NCBI RefSeq assembly: GCF_002631205.1
Contig: NZ_PDLO01000008.1
Location: 124,001-188,000 of the forward strand
Direction of reading: 5' to 3'
DNA length: 64,000 nucleotides
Origin: Neolewinella marina
GTDB taxonomy: Bacteria > Bacteroidota > Bacteroidia > Chitinophagales > Saprospiraceae
Position numbers and translations under genes: made by a program. Shown piece after piece: positions 17,481 to 29,623 of the stretch. Below the pieces are notes generated by a model. The model was not told the origin of the DNA. It ran no database searches and was given only the letters and a program-made list of their open reading frames with translations. Numbering within the stretch: the stretch's first letter is position 1; every line of letters begins with the position of its first letter.

Positions 17481-17829
17481 GCGCACAAAAAAAGGCAAGC
17501 CGGAGAATCCGACTTGCCCGAACATTAACCAAAAACCCAGCAAAAGACATGACCTTAAGTCTTGCGATAGACTCCACAACGTATTGTTGAGCGTCGCGAT
17601 AATGGTCAGACTGTACGGGAATCGTAGCGTTGCTGAGCAAGACCCGGTGTGGGTTGGCATGTTCAGCGGCGCCGGAAGTCGATTCCCGGCCGGAGCTTAC
17701 AATGGCACACCGTACGTATGTGCACGGTCTGTTATATAATCCCCACCGCCCGGCAGATGTTCGCCCGCCGGACTGATTTCGGGCAAACATGCCGGGGGCT
17801 GAGCCGTTGCAGTAGCCAAACCATTAACC
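17481..17829. other. Intergenic region with an A-tract hairpin
   Basis: A 349-bp spacer. At 17494-17518, GGCAAGCCGG and CCGACTTGCC form a stem with one G-U pair. It is preceded by seven A residues but not followed by T, so it looks more like a terminator for leftward transcription than one for polA-HNH. The remainder includes TATATAATCC near 17732-17741. I found no tRNA, tmRNA or convincing small gene here. Confidence 0.4.
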
Positions 17830-18300
17830 ATGCAATTAACCAAGGAACAGGCTGCTGAAAAGCGGGCCGTAGCCGACCGACTGCTCACCATCAAGGAGAA
17901 TTCCTACCAGAATATGCTGGCCATGCAAAACGCCGACCTGCAGGAGGCCGAAGAGACGAATGAGGAGTCGGAAAATCTCTTCGAGGACGGTAAAGTGGAC
18001 CAGTCGATCAACCGCGTCGAAGCCCGCTCCTCCGTGGTGGAGGCCCTGCAGCACGAGATCCGCCTGCTGGCCAACATAGACGAGATCGAGCCCACGGAGG
18101 AGATCCAGCTGGGCGACATCGTGGAGACGGACCGCGGCCTCTTTTTTGTCGGCGCCGCCAGCGATGAGTTTGAGGTGAACGGCAAGAAGTACCGCGGCAT
18201 CTCCACCGAGAGCCCCCTGTACAAGGCCATGCAAGGGAAGCACAACGGAGACACGGTGGAAGTGAACGATACTACCTTCCGCATCATCAATTCCTACTGA
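17830..18300 (+). CDS. GreA/GreB-like transcription factor
   Basis: A 156-residue protein. An N-terminal helical, probably coiled-coil region rich in Glu (about 1-85) is followed by a C-terminal beta-rich domain (LGDIVETDRGLFFVGAAS, then SPLYKAMQGKHNGDTVEVND) matching the GreA/GreB C-terminal fold, where SPLGKALLGKKVGD is the usual pattern. Gre factors act in the RNA polymerase secondary channel to stimulate transcript cleavage. The coiled coil does not follow canonical GreA, so it may be a diverged paralogue with a different effect on polymerase. A strong terminator follows. Confidence 0.75.
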   Translation: MQLTKEQAAEKRAVADRLLTIKENSYQNMLAMQNADLQEAEETNEESENLFEDGKVDQSINRVEARSSVVEALQHEIRLLANIDEIEPTEEIQLGDIVETDRGLFFVGAASDEFEVNGKKYRGISTESPLYKAMQGKHNGDTVEVNDTTFRIINSY

Positions 18301-18324
18301 TCCACCCCTGAGATCAGATCAACC

Positions 18325-18357
18325 GGGCACCGGAAATCCCCTTCCGGTGCCCTTTTA
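18325..18357 (+). terminator. Intrinsic terminator after the GreA/GreB-like gene
   Basis: GGGCACCGGAA (18325-18335) pairs perfectly with TTCCGGTGCCC (18342-18352), followed by TTTTA. It ends about 10 bp before the next start codon. Confidence 0.87.
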
Positions 18358-18366
18358 CGTTATACC

Positions 18367-18705
18367 ATGACCCTGAAGGAAGCCCAGGAGACCGTCGACC
18401 GCTGGATCAACACCGTAGGCGTACGCTACTACGGCGAGCTGACCAACACCGCCATCCTGATGGAAGAGACCGGCGAAGTAGCCCGGCTGATGGCCCGCCT
18501 CTACGGCGAGCAGTCGTTCAAGACCCCCGAGGCCGCCGCCGCCGCCCCGGGCGAACTGGCGGACGAACTGGCCGACGTGCTCTTCGTGCTCATCTGCCTG
18601 GCCAATCAGACCGGTACTGACCTGACCGCCGCCCTCGAACGCAACCTGGCCAAGAAGACCACCCGCGACCGGGAGCGCCACCGCGACAACCCCAAGTTGC
18701 GGTAG
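18367..18705 (+). CDS. MazG-like nucleotide pyrophosphohydrolase
   Basis: A 112-residue all-alpha protein. The metal-binding pattern of the MazG superfamily is visible: EETGEVARLM followed, after a short insertion, by ELADELADVLFVLICLAN, supplying the ExxE and ExxD acidic residues. Such enzymes hydrolyse NTPs or dNTPs to the monophosphate and pyrophosphate, cleansing pools of abnormal nucleotides. The C-terminus is strongly charged. It lies between a terminator and the recA promoter, so it is probably a single-gene unit. Confidence 0.83.
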   Translation: MTLKEAQETVDRWINTVGVRYYGELTNTAILMEETGEVARLMARLYGEQSFKTPEAAAAAPGELADELADVLFVLICLANQTGTDLTAALERNLAKKTTRDRERHRDNPKLR

Positions 18706-18808
18706 AAGCGGTCAATGTTTTTCAAACAAAAAATATAACCCATTTGCGTACAAATGCAGATTTATCCCTAAAAGACGAATTTTTATTCGACAATTAATGG
18801 GTTTTTCC

Positions 18809-18839
18809 TTGCGAACCGCCCCGAACGTGTTTATATTTG
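18809..18839 (+). promoter_or_regulatory. Bacteroidota-type promoter of recA
   Basis: TTG (18809-18811) and TATATTTG (18832-18839), separated by 20 bp, match the -33 TTG and -7 TAnnTTTG consensus. The ATG of recA lies 40 bp downstream. No obvious LexA-type operator was recognised nearby. Confidence 0.75.
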
Positions 18840-18879
18840 TAGCGTCGCAAAACAAAAGCAGTTTCAAACAAACAGGATA

Positions 18880-19959
18880 ATGGCAGATAACCATAAAGAC
18901 ACCGCCGCCAAGCTGAAGGCGCTCCAGATGACGATCGACCGCCTGGACAAGGCCTACGGCAAGGGCACCATCATGCGCCTCGGCGAGAGCCAGGCCGCCA
19001 ACGTGGAGGCCATCCCGACGGGCTCCCTGGGCCTCGACGTGGCCCTCGGCATCGGCGGCTTCCCCAAGGGCCGCATCATCGAGATCTACGGCCCCGAATC
19101 CTCCGGTAAGACTACCCTGGCCATCCACGCCATCGCCGAATGCCAGAAGCGGGGCGGGATCGCCGCCATCGTCGACGCCGAGCACGCCTTCGACCGCTTC
19201 TACGCCCAGAGCCTGGGAGTAGACACCGACAACCTCCTCATCTCCCAGCCCGACAACGGGGAACAGGCCCTGGAAATCGCCGAGAACCTGATTCGTTCGG
19301 GCGCCGTCGACATCCTCGTGGTCGACTCCGTAGCCGCCCTGGTACCCCGCGCCGAGATCGAAGGGGAAATGGGCGACAGCAAGATGGGCCTCCAGGCCCG
19401 CCTCATGTCGCAGGCCATGCGGAAGCTCACCGGCACCATCGGCAAGACCGGCTGCTGCTGCATCTTCATCAACCAGCTGCGGGAGAAGATCGGCGTCATG
19501 TTCGGCAACCCGGAGACCACTACGGGGGGTAACGCCCTGAAGTTCTACGCCTCGATGCGCCTGGACATCCGCCGCACGGGTGCCGCCATCAAGGACAAGG
19601 AAGGCAACGTAGTTGGCAACCACGTCAAGGTAAAAGTGGCCAAGAACAAGCTGGCCCCACCCTTCCGGGTCGCCGAATTCGACATCATGTACGGAGAGGG
19701 CATCTCGAAGTCGGGTGAGATCGTGGACCTGGGCGTTGACCAGGACATCATCCAGAAGTCCGGCGCCTGGTACGCCTACGACGAAGCCAAGATCGCCCAG
19801 GGACGGGAAGCCGCCAAGCAGTTCATGCTCGACAACCCCGAAGTGGCCGACGAGGTGGAAGCCAAGATCAAGGCCAAGCTCATGGGCCTGGAAGAGGAAG
19901 CCCGCGCCAACCGCAACGGCCGCGGCAAGACCGCCGACGCCGAAACGGCGGAAGCCTAG
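18880..19959 (+). CDS. recA: Recombinase RecA
   Basis: A 359-residue protein of usual length. Walker A GPESSGKT is at 71-78, followed by the conserved HAIAEC and VDAEHAFD segments, and [29 protein letters not shown] covers the loop L2 region. RecA forms ATP-dependent filaments on single-stranded DNA, drives homologous pairing and stimulates LexA-type autocleavage. The C-terminal tail is charged, as usual. No intein is present. The gene has a good promoter and a strong terminator and is probably monocistronic. Confidence 0.98.
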   Translation: MADNHKDTAAKLKALQMTIDRLDKAYGKGTIMRLGESQAANVEAIPTGSLGLDVALGIGGFPKGRIIEIYGPESSGKTTLAIHAIAECQKRGGIAAIVDAEHAFDRFYAQSLGVDTDNLLISQPDNGEQALEIAENLIRSGAVDILVVDSVAALVPRAEIEGEMGDSKMGLQARLMSQAMRKLTGTIGKTGCCCIFINQLREKIGVMFGNPETTTGGNALKFYASMRLDIRRTGAAIKDKEGNVVGNHVKVKVAKNKLAPPFRVAEFDIMYGEGISKSGEIVDLGVDQDIIQKSGAWYAYDEAKIAQGREAAKQFMLDNPEVADEVEAKIKAKLMGLEEEARANRNGRGKTADAETAEA

Positions 19960-19983
19960 CAGTACAACTTCCGCACTACGGCG

Positions 19984-20024
19984 AGCGCCCGTCCCGAATG
20001 CTTCGGGGCGGGCGCTTGTCTTTT
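19984..20024 (+). terminator. Intrinsic terminator after recA
   Basis: AGCGCCCGTCCCGAA (19984-19998) and TTCGGGGCGGGCGCT (20002-20016) form a 15-bp stem with one G-U pair and a three-base loop, followed by TGTCTTTTG. Confidence 0.87.
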
Positions 20025-20077
20025 GATCACCGATCAACTATCCGGCCCGACGGGGGGCATAATCGCCTGGGGTGCGG

Positions 20078-20085
20078 TAACTTTG
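20078..20085 (+). promoter_or_regulatory. Probable -7 box of glyA
   Basis: TAACTTTG fits the TAnnTTTG consensus and lies 21 bp before the glyA ATG. A matching TTG about 20 bp upstream is not seen. Confidence 0.4.
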
Positions 20086-20106
20086 CAGCTTCAATCCCCC
20101 CTCCCC

Positions 20107-21399
20107 ATGAACCGCGACACCGCCGTATTCGACCTCATCGACCAGGAACTCGAACGCCAGCGCCACGGCATTGAGCTCATTGCTTCCGAAAACTTCACCA
20201 GCGCCGCCGTGATGGAGGCCATGGGCAGCTGCCTGACGAACAAGTATGCGGAGGGCTACCCCGGCAAGCGCTACTACGGCGGCTGTGAGATCGTCGACCA
20301 GGTCGAGCAGCTGGCCATCGACCGGCTGTGTGAACTCTTCGGCGCCGAATACGCCAACGTCCAGCCCCACTCCGGTGCCCAGGCCAACGCAGCCGTATTC
20401 CTGGCCTGCCTCAAGCCCGGCGACAAGACGCTCGGCTTCAGCCTCGCCCACGGCGGCCACCTGAGCCACGGCCACCCCGCCAACTTCAGCGGCAAGAACT
20501 ACCAGGCCAACTTCTACGGCGTGGAGGAGGAAACCGGCCGGATCGACATGGACAAGGTGGCTGAGAAAGCCCGCGAGGTACAGCCCAAGCTCATCATCTG
20601 CGGCGCCTCGGCTTACAGCCGCGACTGGGATTACGCCCGCTTCCGGGAAATCGCCGACGAAGTCGGCGCCCTGCTGCTGGCCGACATCGCCCACCCCGCC
20701 GGCCTCATCGCCGCCGGCCTGCTGAACGACCCGATGCCCCACTGCCACATCGTGACCAGCACCACCCACAAGACCCTGCGCGGCCCCCGTGGCGGCATCA
20801 TCATGATGGGGAAAGACTTCGACAACCCCTGGGGCCGGAAGACCAAGAAGGGCAACGCCATCAAGATGAGCAGCATCCTGAACAGCGCCGTCTTCCCCGG
20901 CATGCAGGGCGGCCCCCTGGAGCACGTCATCGCCGGCAAGGCCGTGGCCTTCGGCGAGTGCCTCACCGACGGCTGGAAGGCCTACGGCAAGCAGGTCATC
21001 GCCAACGCCCGCGCCATGGCCGACGCCCTGATCGAACGCGGCTACCACATCATCAGCGGCGGCACCGACAACCACAGCATGCTGATCGACCTGAGCAACA
21101 AGGACATCACCGGCCGCGACGCCGAGGTGGCCCTGGGCAAGGCCGACATCACCCTGAACAAGAACATGGTGCCCTTCGACAAGAAGTCGGCCGTGGTCAC
21201 CAGCGGCATCCGCATCGGCACGGCGGCCATCACCACCCGGGGCTTCAACGAAGACGACTGCCGGCAGACCGTCGCCTGGATCGACGAGGTGATCCGCAAC
21301 GCCAACGACGAGGCGATTCTCGCCCGGATCCGCGGCGAAGTGCACGCCTTCATGGAGCGGTTCCCCCTCTACTCCGAGGAGCTGGTCAGCGGCCGCTAA
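20107..21399 (+). CDS. glyA: Serine hydroxymethyltransferase
   Basis: A 430-residue PLP enzyme that converts serine and tetrahydrofolate to glycine and 5,10-methylene-tetrahydrofolate. Family features include LIASENF near the N-terminus, [16 protein letters not shown], and [13 protein letters not shown] with the PLP-binding Lys222. The ATG at 20107 begins at [15 protein letters not shown], as usual for the family; an upstream in-frame start at 20023 lies on the recA terminator tail and is rejected. The N-terminal part, [11 protein letters not shown] and the C-terminal [14 protein letters not shown] segment are all conserved. Confidence 0.97.
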   Translation: MNRDTAVFDLIDQELERQRHGIELIASENFTSAAVMEAMGSCLTNKYAEGYPGKRYYGGCEIVDQVEQLAIDRLCELFGAEYANVQPHSGAQANAAVFLACLKPGDKTLGFSLAHGGHLSHGHPANFSGKNYQANFYGVEEETGRIDMDKVAEKAREVQPKLIICGASAYSRDWDYARFREIADEVGALLLADIAHPAGLIAAGLLNDPMPHCHIVTSTTHKTLRGPRGGIIMMGKDFDNPWGRKTKKGNAIKMSSILNSAVFPGMQGGPLEHVIAGKAVAFGECLTDGWKAYGKQVIANARAMADALIERGYHIISGGTDNHSMLIDLSNKDITGRDAEVALGKADITLNKNMVPFDKKSAVVTSGIRIGTAAITTRGFNEDDCRQTVAWIDEVIRNANDEAILARIRGEVHAFMERFPLYSEELVSGR

Positions 21400-21512
21400 A
21401 CCTGCGGTTCCGCTGAAAAAAAGGATAGTTTTAGGTAGAACGAAGATTTACCGAATATTTAAGCGGGGGACCGCATCGGAAGCGTATATTAATAGCGTTA
21501 TTACCTTACGGA
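21400..21512. other. Spacer between glyA and repeat copy B
   Basis: AT-rich for this genome (for example TATATTAATAGCG near 21485-21497). A short GCGG/CCGC hairpin lies just after the glyA stop but without a T-run. No gene was recognised. Together with copy B and the following 60 bp it forms the 329-bp gap before the glycosidase gene. Confidence 0.4.
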
Positions 21513-21668
21513 CTTGTTGGGGTTTTGCATTTCTGTCCGATAACGAGCCAGTTTTAGGTTGGACGAGGCGCGGAAAGCGGATCGTAGCCCAGCTACGAAG
21601 CCGTTTTTAGCAACGAAGTACAGGCTAAAAGGGGCCGTTTGCAGGTCGAATGGTAAAACCCCAACAAA
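21513..21668. repeat. Dispersed structured element, copy B
   Basis: Opposite strand orientation to copy A in this window, but the same orientation relative to the downstream gene. Terminal inverted repeats TTGTTGGGGTTTT (21514-21526) and AAAACCCCAACAA (21655-21667) are perfect over 13 bp. The hairpin CGTAGC-CCA-GCTACG is at 21583-21597. The sequence of the termini differs from copy A, yet each copy remains self-complementary. Confidence 0.85.
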
Positions 21669-21728
21669 CCCTTTCGGGCTTTGCCCACGTCTTGGCGCTA
21701 TTTATACCAGCTTACTATTCCCCGGTCC

Positions 21729-24730
<3,002 letters not shown>

Positions 24731-24734
<4 letters not shown>

Positions 24735-26203
24735 CGCGTACCCCCGCTAATCGCCTTGTACAGGAACCCGGCGGGCAGCTGGTCGGTCAGTTCCATGCCG
24801 TTGAGTACGGCAAACTCCTCGAGCCGGTCCTGGGGAATGCCCGCGTCCAGCAGGGCCTCGCGCAGCGTCTTGGCGCGGTTGGTCGTCATGATCTTGATAC
24901 GCTCCGGCTTGCGGTTCAGCTTGCTCTGGTCGCGCAGTTCGTTGAAGCTGCGGATGCTGGATTCCATCTCCGGAGCGTAGCGGTTGAAGTCGGAGGCCAT
25001 GGACAGTCCTGCCATCATGTAAATGTTGCCGCCGTAGCTGATGAAGCTGGCGATGGTGCCCAGGGAGGAGCGCTGTCCCTGCTGGTTCTGCTGGTCAATC
25101 TGCCCGATGACGGTGGTAGCGGGCAAGCCATTGATGGCCTGGTCGCTGGTGCGGGAAACCTGTACCTTGTTCTGCTGGACAAATTCCTGGGCCGCGGAGC
25201 GAGGGTCACTGCCGGGGGCCAGCCGCATCTGCATGATGGCTTTTTGATCGGGGGCCACCATCTGCACCATGGTGGGTGAATTGATGAGTTGCCAGCTGCG
25301 GGGGATAGTGAAGTAGAAGCGCAGGTCGGGGTGGTAGAAAGCGCCGCTCTCCACGTAACCCTTCTTGGGGTCCTCCCCGTAGAGGATGCCGTCGATCCGC
25401 CGCAGGTAGCCCTCGCGGTCCACCTCGTAGTTTGCCCGGTTATCGGCCGCCTGGAACTGCTGGGCGAGCTCGGCTACGCGGGCTTCGCGGTTGAGGGGGT
25501 CGGGGTGGGTGCTGAGGAAGGTGGGCGCCCGGTTCTCGGAGCCGCCGCTGAGGCGGTCCAGGGTGCTGAAAAAGCCGGCCATTTCCTGAGCGTCGTAGCC
25601 GATGGCGGTGGAATACTTTACGCCCAGTTCGTCGGACTGGCTCTCGGCGTCGCGACCGAACTTGAGGAACAAGAGCTGCATGCCCTGCATGAGGGTCTGC
25701 CCCTGGCTGGCCAGCTCCGGCGAGAGGATCATCCCGCCGATCAGGCCAATCTGCGCCAGCTGCTGCTTGCTCTGTTGGGCCACGGTATGGCGGGCGGTCA
25801 CGTGGCCGATCTCGTGGCCGAGGACGCCCGCGAACTGGGCCTCATTATTGAAGTGGGCCATGATGCCCCGGGTAAAGTAGACGAAGCCGCCGGGAACGGC
25901 GAAAGCGTTCACCACCTCGGAATCCACCAGCCGGAAGGTCCAGGGAAGGTTGGGGCGCTCGGAAATGGCGGCCATTGCGTTCCCCTTTTCCGTAAGGAAG
26001 CGCTGCAACTGGGCATCTTCGTATAGCCCGAACTCCGCCACCACCTGGGGGTCGTACTCCTTGCCCATCTGGATTTCGCTTTCCTCGGAGATCAGGGAGA
26101 TCTGTCGCTTGCCGGTGACCGGGTTCGTGGCACAGCTGGGCAGGACGAACAGGAAGGTGAGCAAAAGCAAGGCGGCGCACAAGCGCGAGAGGGTAACGTA
26201 CAT
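24731..26203 (-). CDS. M48-family zinc metallopeptidase lipoprotein
   Basis: A 490-residue protein whose ATG at 26201-26203 gives a lipoprotein signal (LLLLTFLFVLPSC, Cys24). The catalytic motif HEIGHVTARH (His130, Glu131, His134) belongs to peptidase family M48, as in the BepA/Oma1-like periplasmic proteases. A conserved Glu-rich helix and the segment QSDELGVKYSTAIGYD supply the third ligand region. The C-terminal portion (about 300-490) is an extra domain that ends with a LysM-like stretch (RAKTLREALLDAGIPQDRLEEFAVLNG). It probably works in outer-membrane protein quality control. It overlaps its convergent neighbour by four bases. Confidence 0.9.
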
Positions 26204-26291
26204 GTCTTGTTGGCAGATGGTTTCCCAGCTAGAAGTCGGCCCGGGCCGAATAAGTTTGCTGCAAAAAGTTAAGCGTGGCCCGCCTGCTCCC

Positions 26292-27323
26292 CTACTTGAG
26301 CACTGCTCCCGTCCCTGGCCGGTCGGGGTAGATGGCGTATCCCGTCTGCGGGTCAAAGGTGACGCCGGTGGCCGGGTCGTCGGCCAGCAGCATGGCGCCG
26401 TCCAGATCGGCGTAGTCGAGTTCGGGCAGCAATTGGGCGATGCCGCTGATGCCCACGCTGCTTTCGGTCATACAGCCGGCCATCACCTGCAGGCCCAGGG
26501 TGCGGGCCCGGGCGATCATGCGGCGGGCGGGCAGCAGTCCCCCACACTTTACGACCTTGATGTTGATGCCGGAGAAGTGCTCGGCGCAGCGGTCGACGTC
26601 GTCCTCCGTCTGGCAGCTTTCGTCGGCCAGTACGGGCAGCACGCTGTGGCGGTGCACCTCGGCCTGGCCAGCGGTATCGGCGGGCTTCAGCGGCTGCTCA
26701 ATAAACACTACTCCCAGTTCGCTCAGGGGACCGGAGAAGTCGATGGCCTGCCGGGCCGTCCACCCCGTGTTGGCATCCACGTAGAAGGGGGCGTCGGTGT
26801 GCTCGCGCAGGGCGCGGATGATGGCCACGTCGTCGTCGCCGCCACCCAGTTTGATCTTGTACACCGGCCAGGGGAAAGCGCGCAGCTTGCGGACCATCTC
26901 TTCCACCGGTGCCAGGCCAATGGTGTAGCAGGTAGGAACGTGGCGCGTGCGGTCCTGCTCCCACAGCAGTCCAAGTCGCTGTCCATGGGCCTTGGCCCAG
27001 AGGTCGTGGAGGGCCACGTCGAGGGCGCAGCGGAGGAAGGGGTTGAAATCCACCGGGACCGTCCCTTCCAGCAAAGCGCCTACCCCGCTTTCCTTCAGTT
27101 CACCCAGGGAATGGCGCGCGAACGCGGGTGCCAGGGTCCGCAATTCCGCCGCGCAACGCTGGCTGTCGAGTCCGTAGTAGCGGGTCATCGCCGTCTCTCC
27201 CAGTCCGCTGAATTCCCCCTCGCTGAGTTCGACGATCAGGGTGGGCTGCTCGGTCCGGCTTTCGTGGGCAATGCGGAAGGGATCGCGTAGGGGTAGGGAG
27301 AGTTGGTGGACTTTAAGCTTCAA
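26292..27323 (-). CDS. Dipeptide epimerase (enolase superfamily)
   Basis: A 343-residue enolase-superfamily protein of the muconate-lactonising group. Key features: KIK motif with Lys156/Lys158, metal ligands Asp183 (VDAN), Glu209 (FIEQP) and Asp234 (ADES), and the second base Lys256/Lys259 in NIKVVKCGG. This layout is that of L-Ala-D/L-Glu epimerases, which interconvert dipeptide stereoisomers during murein peptide recycling; specificity toward other dipeptides is possible. Cytoplasmic. It precedes the M48 gene on the same strand by 88 bp. The upstream 251 bp is repeat-rich. Confidence 0.85.
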   Translation of the reverse strand: MKLKVHQLSLPLRDPFRIAHESRTEQPTLIVELSEGEFSGLGETAMTRYYGLDSQRCAAELRTLAPAFARHSLGELKESGVGALLEGTVPVDFNPFLRCALDVALHDLWAKAHGQRLGLLWEQDRTRHVPTCYTIGLAPVEEMVRKLRAFPWPVYKIKLGGGDDDVAIIRALREHTDAPFYVDANTGWTARQAIDFSGPLSELGVVFIEQPLKPADTAGQAEVHRHSVLPVLADESCQTEDDVDRCAEHFSGINIKVVKCGGLLPARRMIARARTLGLQVMAGCMTESSVGISGIAQLLPELDYADLDGAMLLADDPATGVTFDPQTGYAIYPDRPGTGAVLK

Positions 27324-27574
27324 GGGGTGAAGGGGTGAGTTGGAGAGTTAGTGAATTGGTGAATTAGGGTGCATTTATCCCTCGCTTCGCTCGGGCCGGG
27401 AAATTAGAGGGGTTAGAGTAGTTAGAGGTGCTGCATTTATCCCTCGCTTCGCTCGGGCAAGGGCGCTGTCAGGGCACGGGACTAAAAGACTAAAGCCCTA
27501 ACAGACCAAAAAACTCAATCACTAAAAGACTAAAAAACCACTAATCAAAAAATCAATGACTACGCCATCCCTCC
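27324..27574. repeat. Repeat-rich spacer between der and the epimerase
   Basis: Two identical 25-bp copies start at 27371 and 27433, each ending in CTCGCTTCGCTCGGG, and are spaced 62 bp apart. The intervals are simple repeats: GTTAGAG-like units on the left, and ACTAAAAGACTAAA occurring twice on the right (about 27481-27494 and 27522-27535). No gene was recognised; promoter position for the epimerase is unclear. Confidence 0.7.
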
Positions 27575-28876
27575 CTACTTCTGGCGGAAGAAGATGGTGA
27601 TGGGTACTCCGGTGAAGTCGAAGTTCTCGCGCAACTGGTTTTCCAGGTAGTTCTTGTAGCTGTCCTTCACGTGCTGGGGGTGGTTGCAGAAGAAGGCAAA
27701 GGCCGGGTAGGCCAGGGGCAGCTGGGAGACGAACTTGATGGAGATGACGCGCCCGCGGGAGGCTGGGGGGCTGTAGCGCTCAATGGCCGGCAGCATGACG
27801 TCGTTGAGCTTGGAGGTGGGGATGCGGCGGGTACGGTTGGCGTATACCCGTTCGGCGGCTTCGATGGTCTTCATAATGCGCTGCTTCTCGGTGACGCTCA
27901 TGAAAACGACCGGCACGTCATTGAAGGGGGCGAAGCGGCGGCGCACCTCGGCTTCGTAGTCGCGGGCGGTGTTGGTTTCCTTGTTCTCGACCAGGTCCCA
28001 CTTGTTGATGGCGATTACGATGCCCTTGTTGTTGCGCTGGGCGAGGCGGAAGATGGCCAGGTCCTGGCTTTCCACCTTGTCGGTAGCGTCGATCATGAGC
28101 ACGCAGACGTCGGCCTTTTCAATGGCGCGGATGGCGCGCATGACGGAGTAGTACTCCAGGTTCTCGTGCACCTTGGCCTTCTTGCGGATGCCGGCGGTAT
28201 CGATGAGGATGAATTCCTTGCCGTACTTGTTGTAGTGGCTGTTGATCGTATCGCGGGTGGTGCCGGCGATGTCGGTCACGATGTTGCGCTCCTCGCCGAG
28301 CAGGGCGTTGATGAAGCTGGACTTGCCGGCGTTGGGTTGCCCCACGATGGCGAGTTGCATCAGTTCGTTGGGTTCCTCCTCGTGGTTGGTGATGTATTCC
28401 ACGGCCGCATCGAGCAGGTCGCCCGTACCGCTGCCGGTGACGGAGGAGAGGAAGAAGGTTTGCTCAAAGCCCAGCGACCAGAATTCGTTGGCCTCCAGCT
28501 GCCGCTGGTTGTTGTCGACCTTGTTAACGGCCAGCAGGACGGGCTTTTCGGCGCGGCGCAGCATCTGGGCCACCTCCTCGTCGAGGTCGGTGATGCCCGT
28601 GGTCACGTCGACCATGAAGAGAATGACGGTGGCTTCCTCGATGGCGATCTCCACCTGGTCGCGGATGGCGGCCTCGAAGACGTCGTCGCTGTTGCGCACG
28701 AAGCCGCCGGTGTCCACCACGGCGAATTCCTTGCCGTTCCAGTGGCTCTGGCCGTACTGCCGGTCGCGGGTCACCCCACTCTGGTCATCGACGATGCTTT
28801 GCCGTTCTCCGATCAGGCGGTTAAAGAGGGTGGACTTCCCCACGTTGGGGCGTCCTACGATGGCAACGATATCCAT
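27575..28876 (-). CDS. der: Ribosome-assembly GTPase Der
   Basis: A 433-residue protein with two GTPase domains in tandem followed by a KH-like domain, the diagnostic architecture of Der (EngA). P-loops GRPNVGKS (8-15) and GQPNAGKS (179-186), switch motifs DTGG and DTAG, and specificity motifs NKVD and NKWD are all intact. It binds the 50S subunit during late assembly. The ATG at 28874-28876 is chosen because the first P-loop follows immediately, as usual. It lies downstream of rnhB on the same strand with a 79-bp gap. Confidence 0.97.
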   Translation of the reverse strand: MDIVAIVGRPNVGKSTLFNRLIGERQSIVDDQSGVTRDRQYGQSHWNGKEFAVVDTGGFVRNSDDVFEAAIRDQVEIAIEEATVILFMVDVTTGITDLDEEVAQMLRRAEKPVLLAVNKVDNNQRQLEANEFWSLGFEQTFFLSSVTGSGTGDLLDAAVEYITNHEEEPNELMQLAIVGQPNAGKSSFINALLGEERNIVTDIAGTTRDTINSHYNKYGKEFILIDTAGIRKKAKVHENLEYYSVMRAIRAIEKADVCVLMIDATDKVESQDLAIFRLAQRNNKGIVIAINKWDLVENKETNTARDYEAEVRRRFAPFNDVPVVFMSVTEKQRIMKTIEAAERVYANRTRRIPTSKLNDVMLPAIERYSPPASRGRVISIKFVSQLPLAYPAFAFFCNHPQHVKDSYKNYLENQLRENFDFTGVPITIFFRQK

Positions 28877-28955
28877 AGAATGAGGTCTAAAACTGAAGTC
28901 TGCTAATACCGTAGTACAATAGTACCGCCTTTTCGTTCGCCGTCCGGGGTACGGC

Positions 28956-29561
28956 TTACTGGAAGAGGCGGTATTGCTTGCCACCCGGCAGGAGGGTAAA
29001 GCTACGGCGGTGATGCACGGTAGCTCCGTGTTGCGCGATGGCGGCACGGTGGGCTTTCGTGGGGTACCCCCGGTTGGTATTCCAGCCGAACTGGGGGTAT
29101 TTCGTGTGGAGGTCACGCAGGCAGGCGTCGCGGTGCGTCTTGGCCAGGATACCGGCCGCGGCGATGCTCTGGTACCTGCCATCCCCCTTGATCACGCAAA
29201 GGTGGTCAATTCCGGCGTAGGGAACGAAGAACTTCCCGTCGATGAGGAGGAAATCGGGCCGCACCTCCAGGGCTTCGATCGCGCGGTGCATGGCGCGGTA
29301 GCTCGACTGGAAGATGTTGTAGCGGTCGATCTCCTCTACGCTGCAGCGGGCCACCCGCCAGGCCAGGGCATCGGCCTCGATCTCTTGGCGCAGGGCATCG
29401 CGGGCCGCCTCGTCGAGTTTCTTGCTGTCGTTCAGCCGGGGATTGTCGTAGCCCGGGGGCAGGACCACGGCCGCGGCAAAGACGGGACCGGCCAGGCAGC
29501 CGCGGCCGGCCTCGTCGCAACCGGCTTCCAGGCGGCCTTCGGTGTGGTAGGGCAGTAACAC
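28956..29561 (-). CDS. rnhB: Ribonuclease HII, GTG start
   Basis: A 201-residue protein with the RNase HII signature CDEAGRG (Asp16, Glu17) near the N-terminus, LNDSKKLDEA, and further acidic residues in the last third. It cleaves RNA in RNA-DNA hybrids and single ribonucleotides in DNA. The start codon is GTG (29559-29561); the short N-terminus before DEAGRG matches the family. A -7 box ends four bases before the start codon, so its transcript may be leaderless. It is divergent from the GH92 gene. Confidence 0.95.
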   Translation of the reverse strand: MLLPYHTEGRLEAGCDEAGRGCLAGPVFAAAVVLPPGYDNPRLNDSKKLDEAARDALRQEIEADALAWRVARCSVEEIDRYNIFQSSYRAMHRAIEALEVRPDFLLIDGKFFVPYAGIDHLCVIKGDGRYQSIAAAGILAKTHRDACLRDLHTKYPQFGWNTNRGYPTKAHRAAIAQHGATVHHRRSFTLLPGGKQYRLFQ

Positions 29562-29565
29562 GGCG

Positions 29566-29598
29566 CAAAATTACAATATCCCCTCCACCCTACCCCAA
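29566..29598 (-). promoter_or_regulatory. Promoter of rnhB, nearly adjoining the GTG start
   Basis: Read leftward, TTG (29598-29596) and TAATTTTG (29573-29566) are separated by 22 bp and match the Bacteroidota promoter consensus. Only CGCC separates the -7 box from the GTG start codon. Confidence 0.6.
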
Positions 29599-29623
29599 TC
29601 GACCGGGTTTGCTACATTCGGGG

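Noticed and set aside
17481-17829. tRNA, tmRNA or other structured RNA gene before the GreA/GreB-like gene
   Set aside because: No TPsiC-like GGTTCGA motif, CCA end or tag-like frame was found.
20023-20106. Upstream ATG for glyA
   Set aside because: It begins on the recA terminator tail and adds 28 residues absent from the family.
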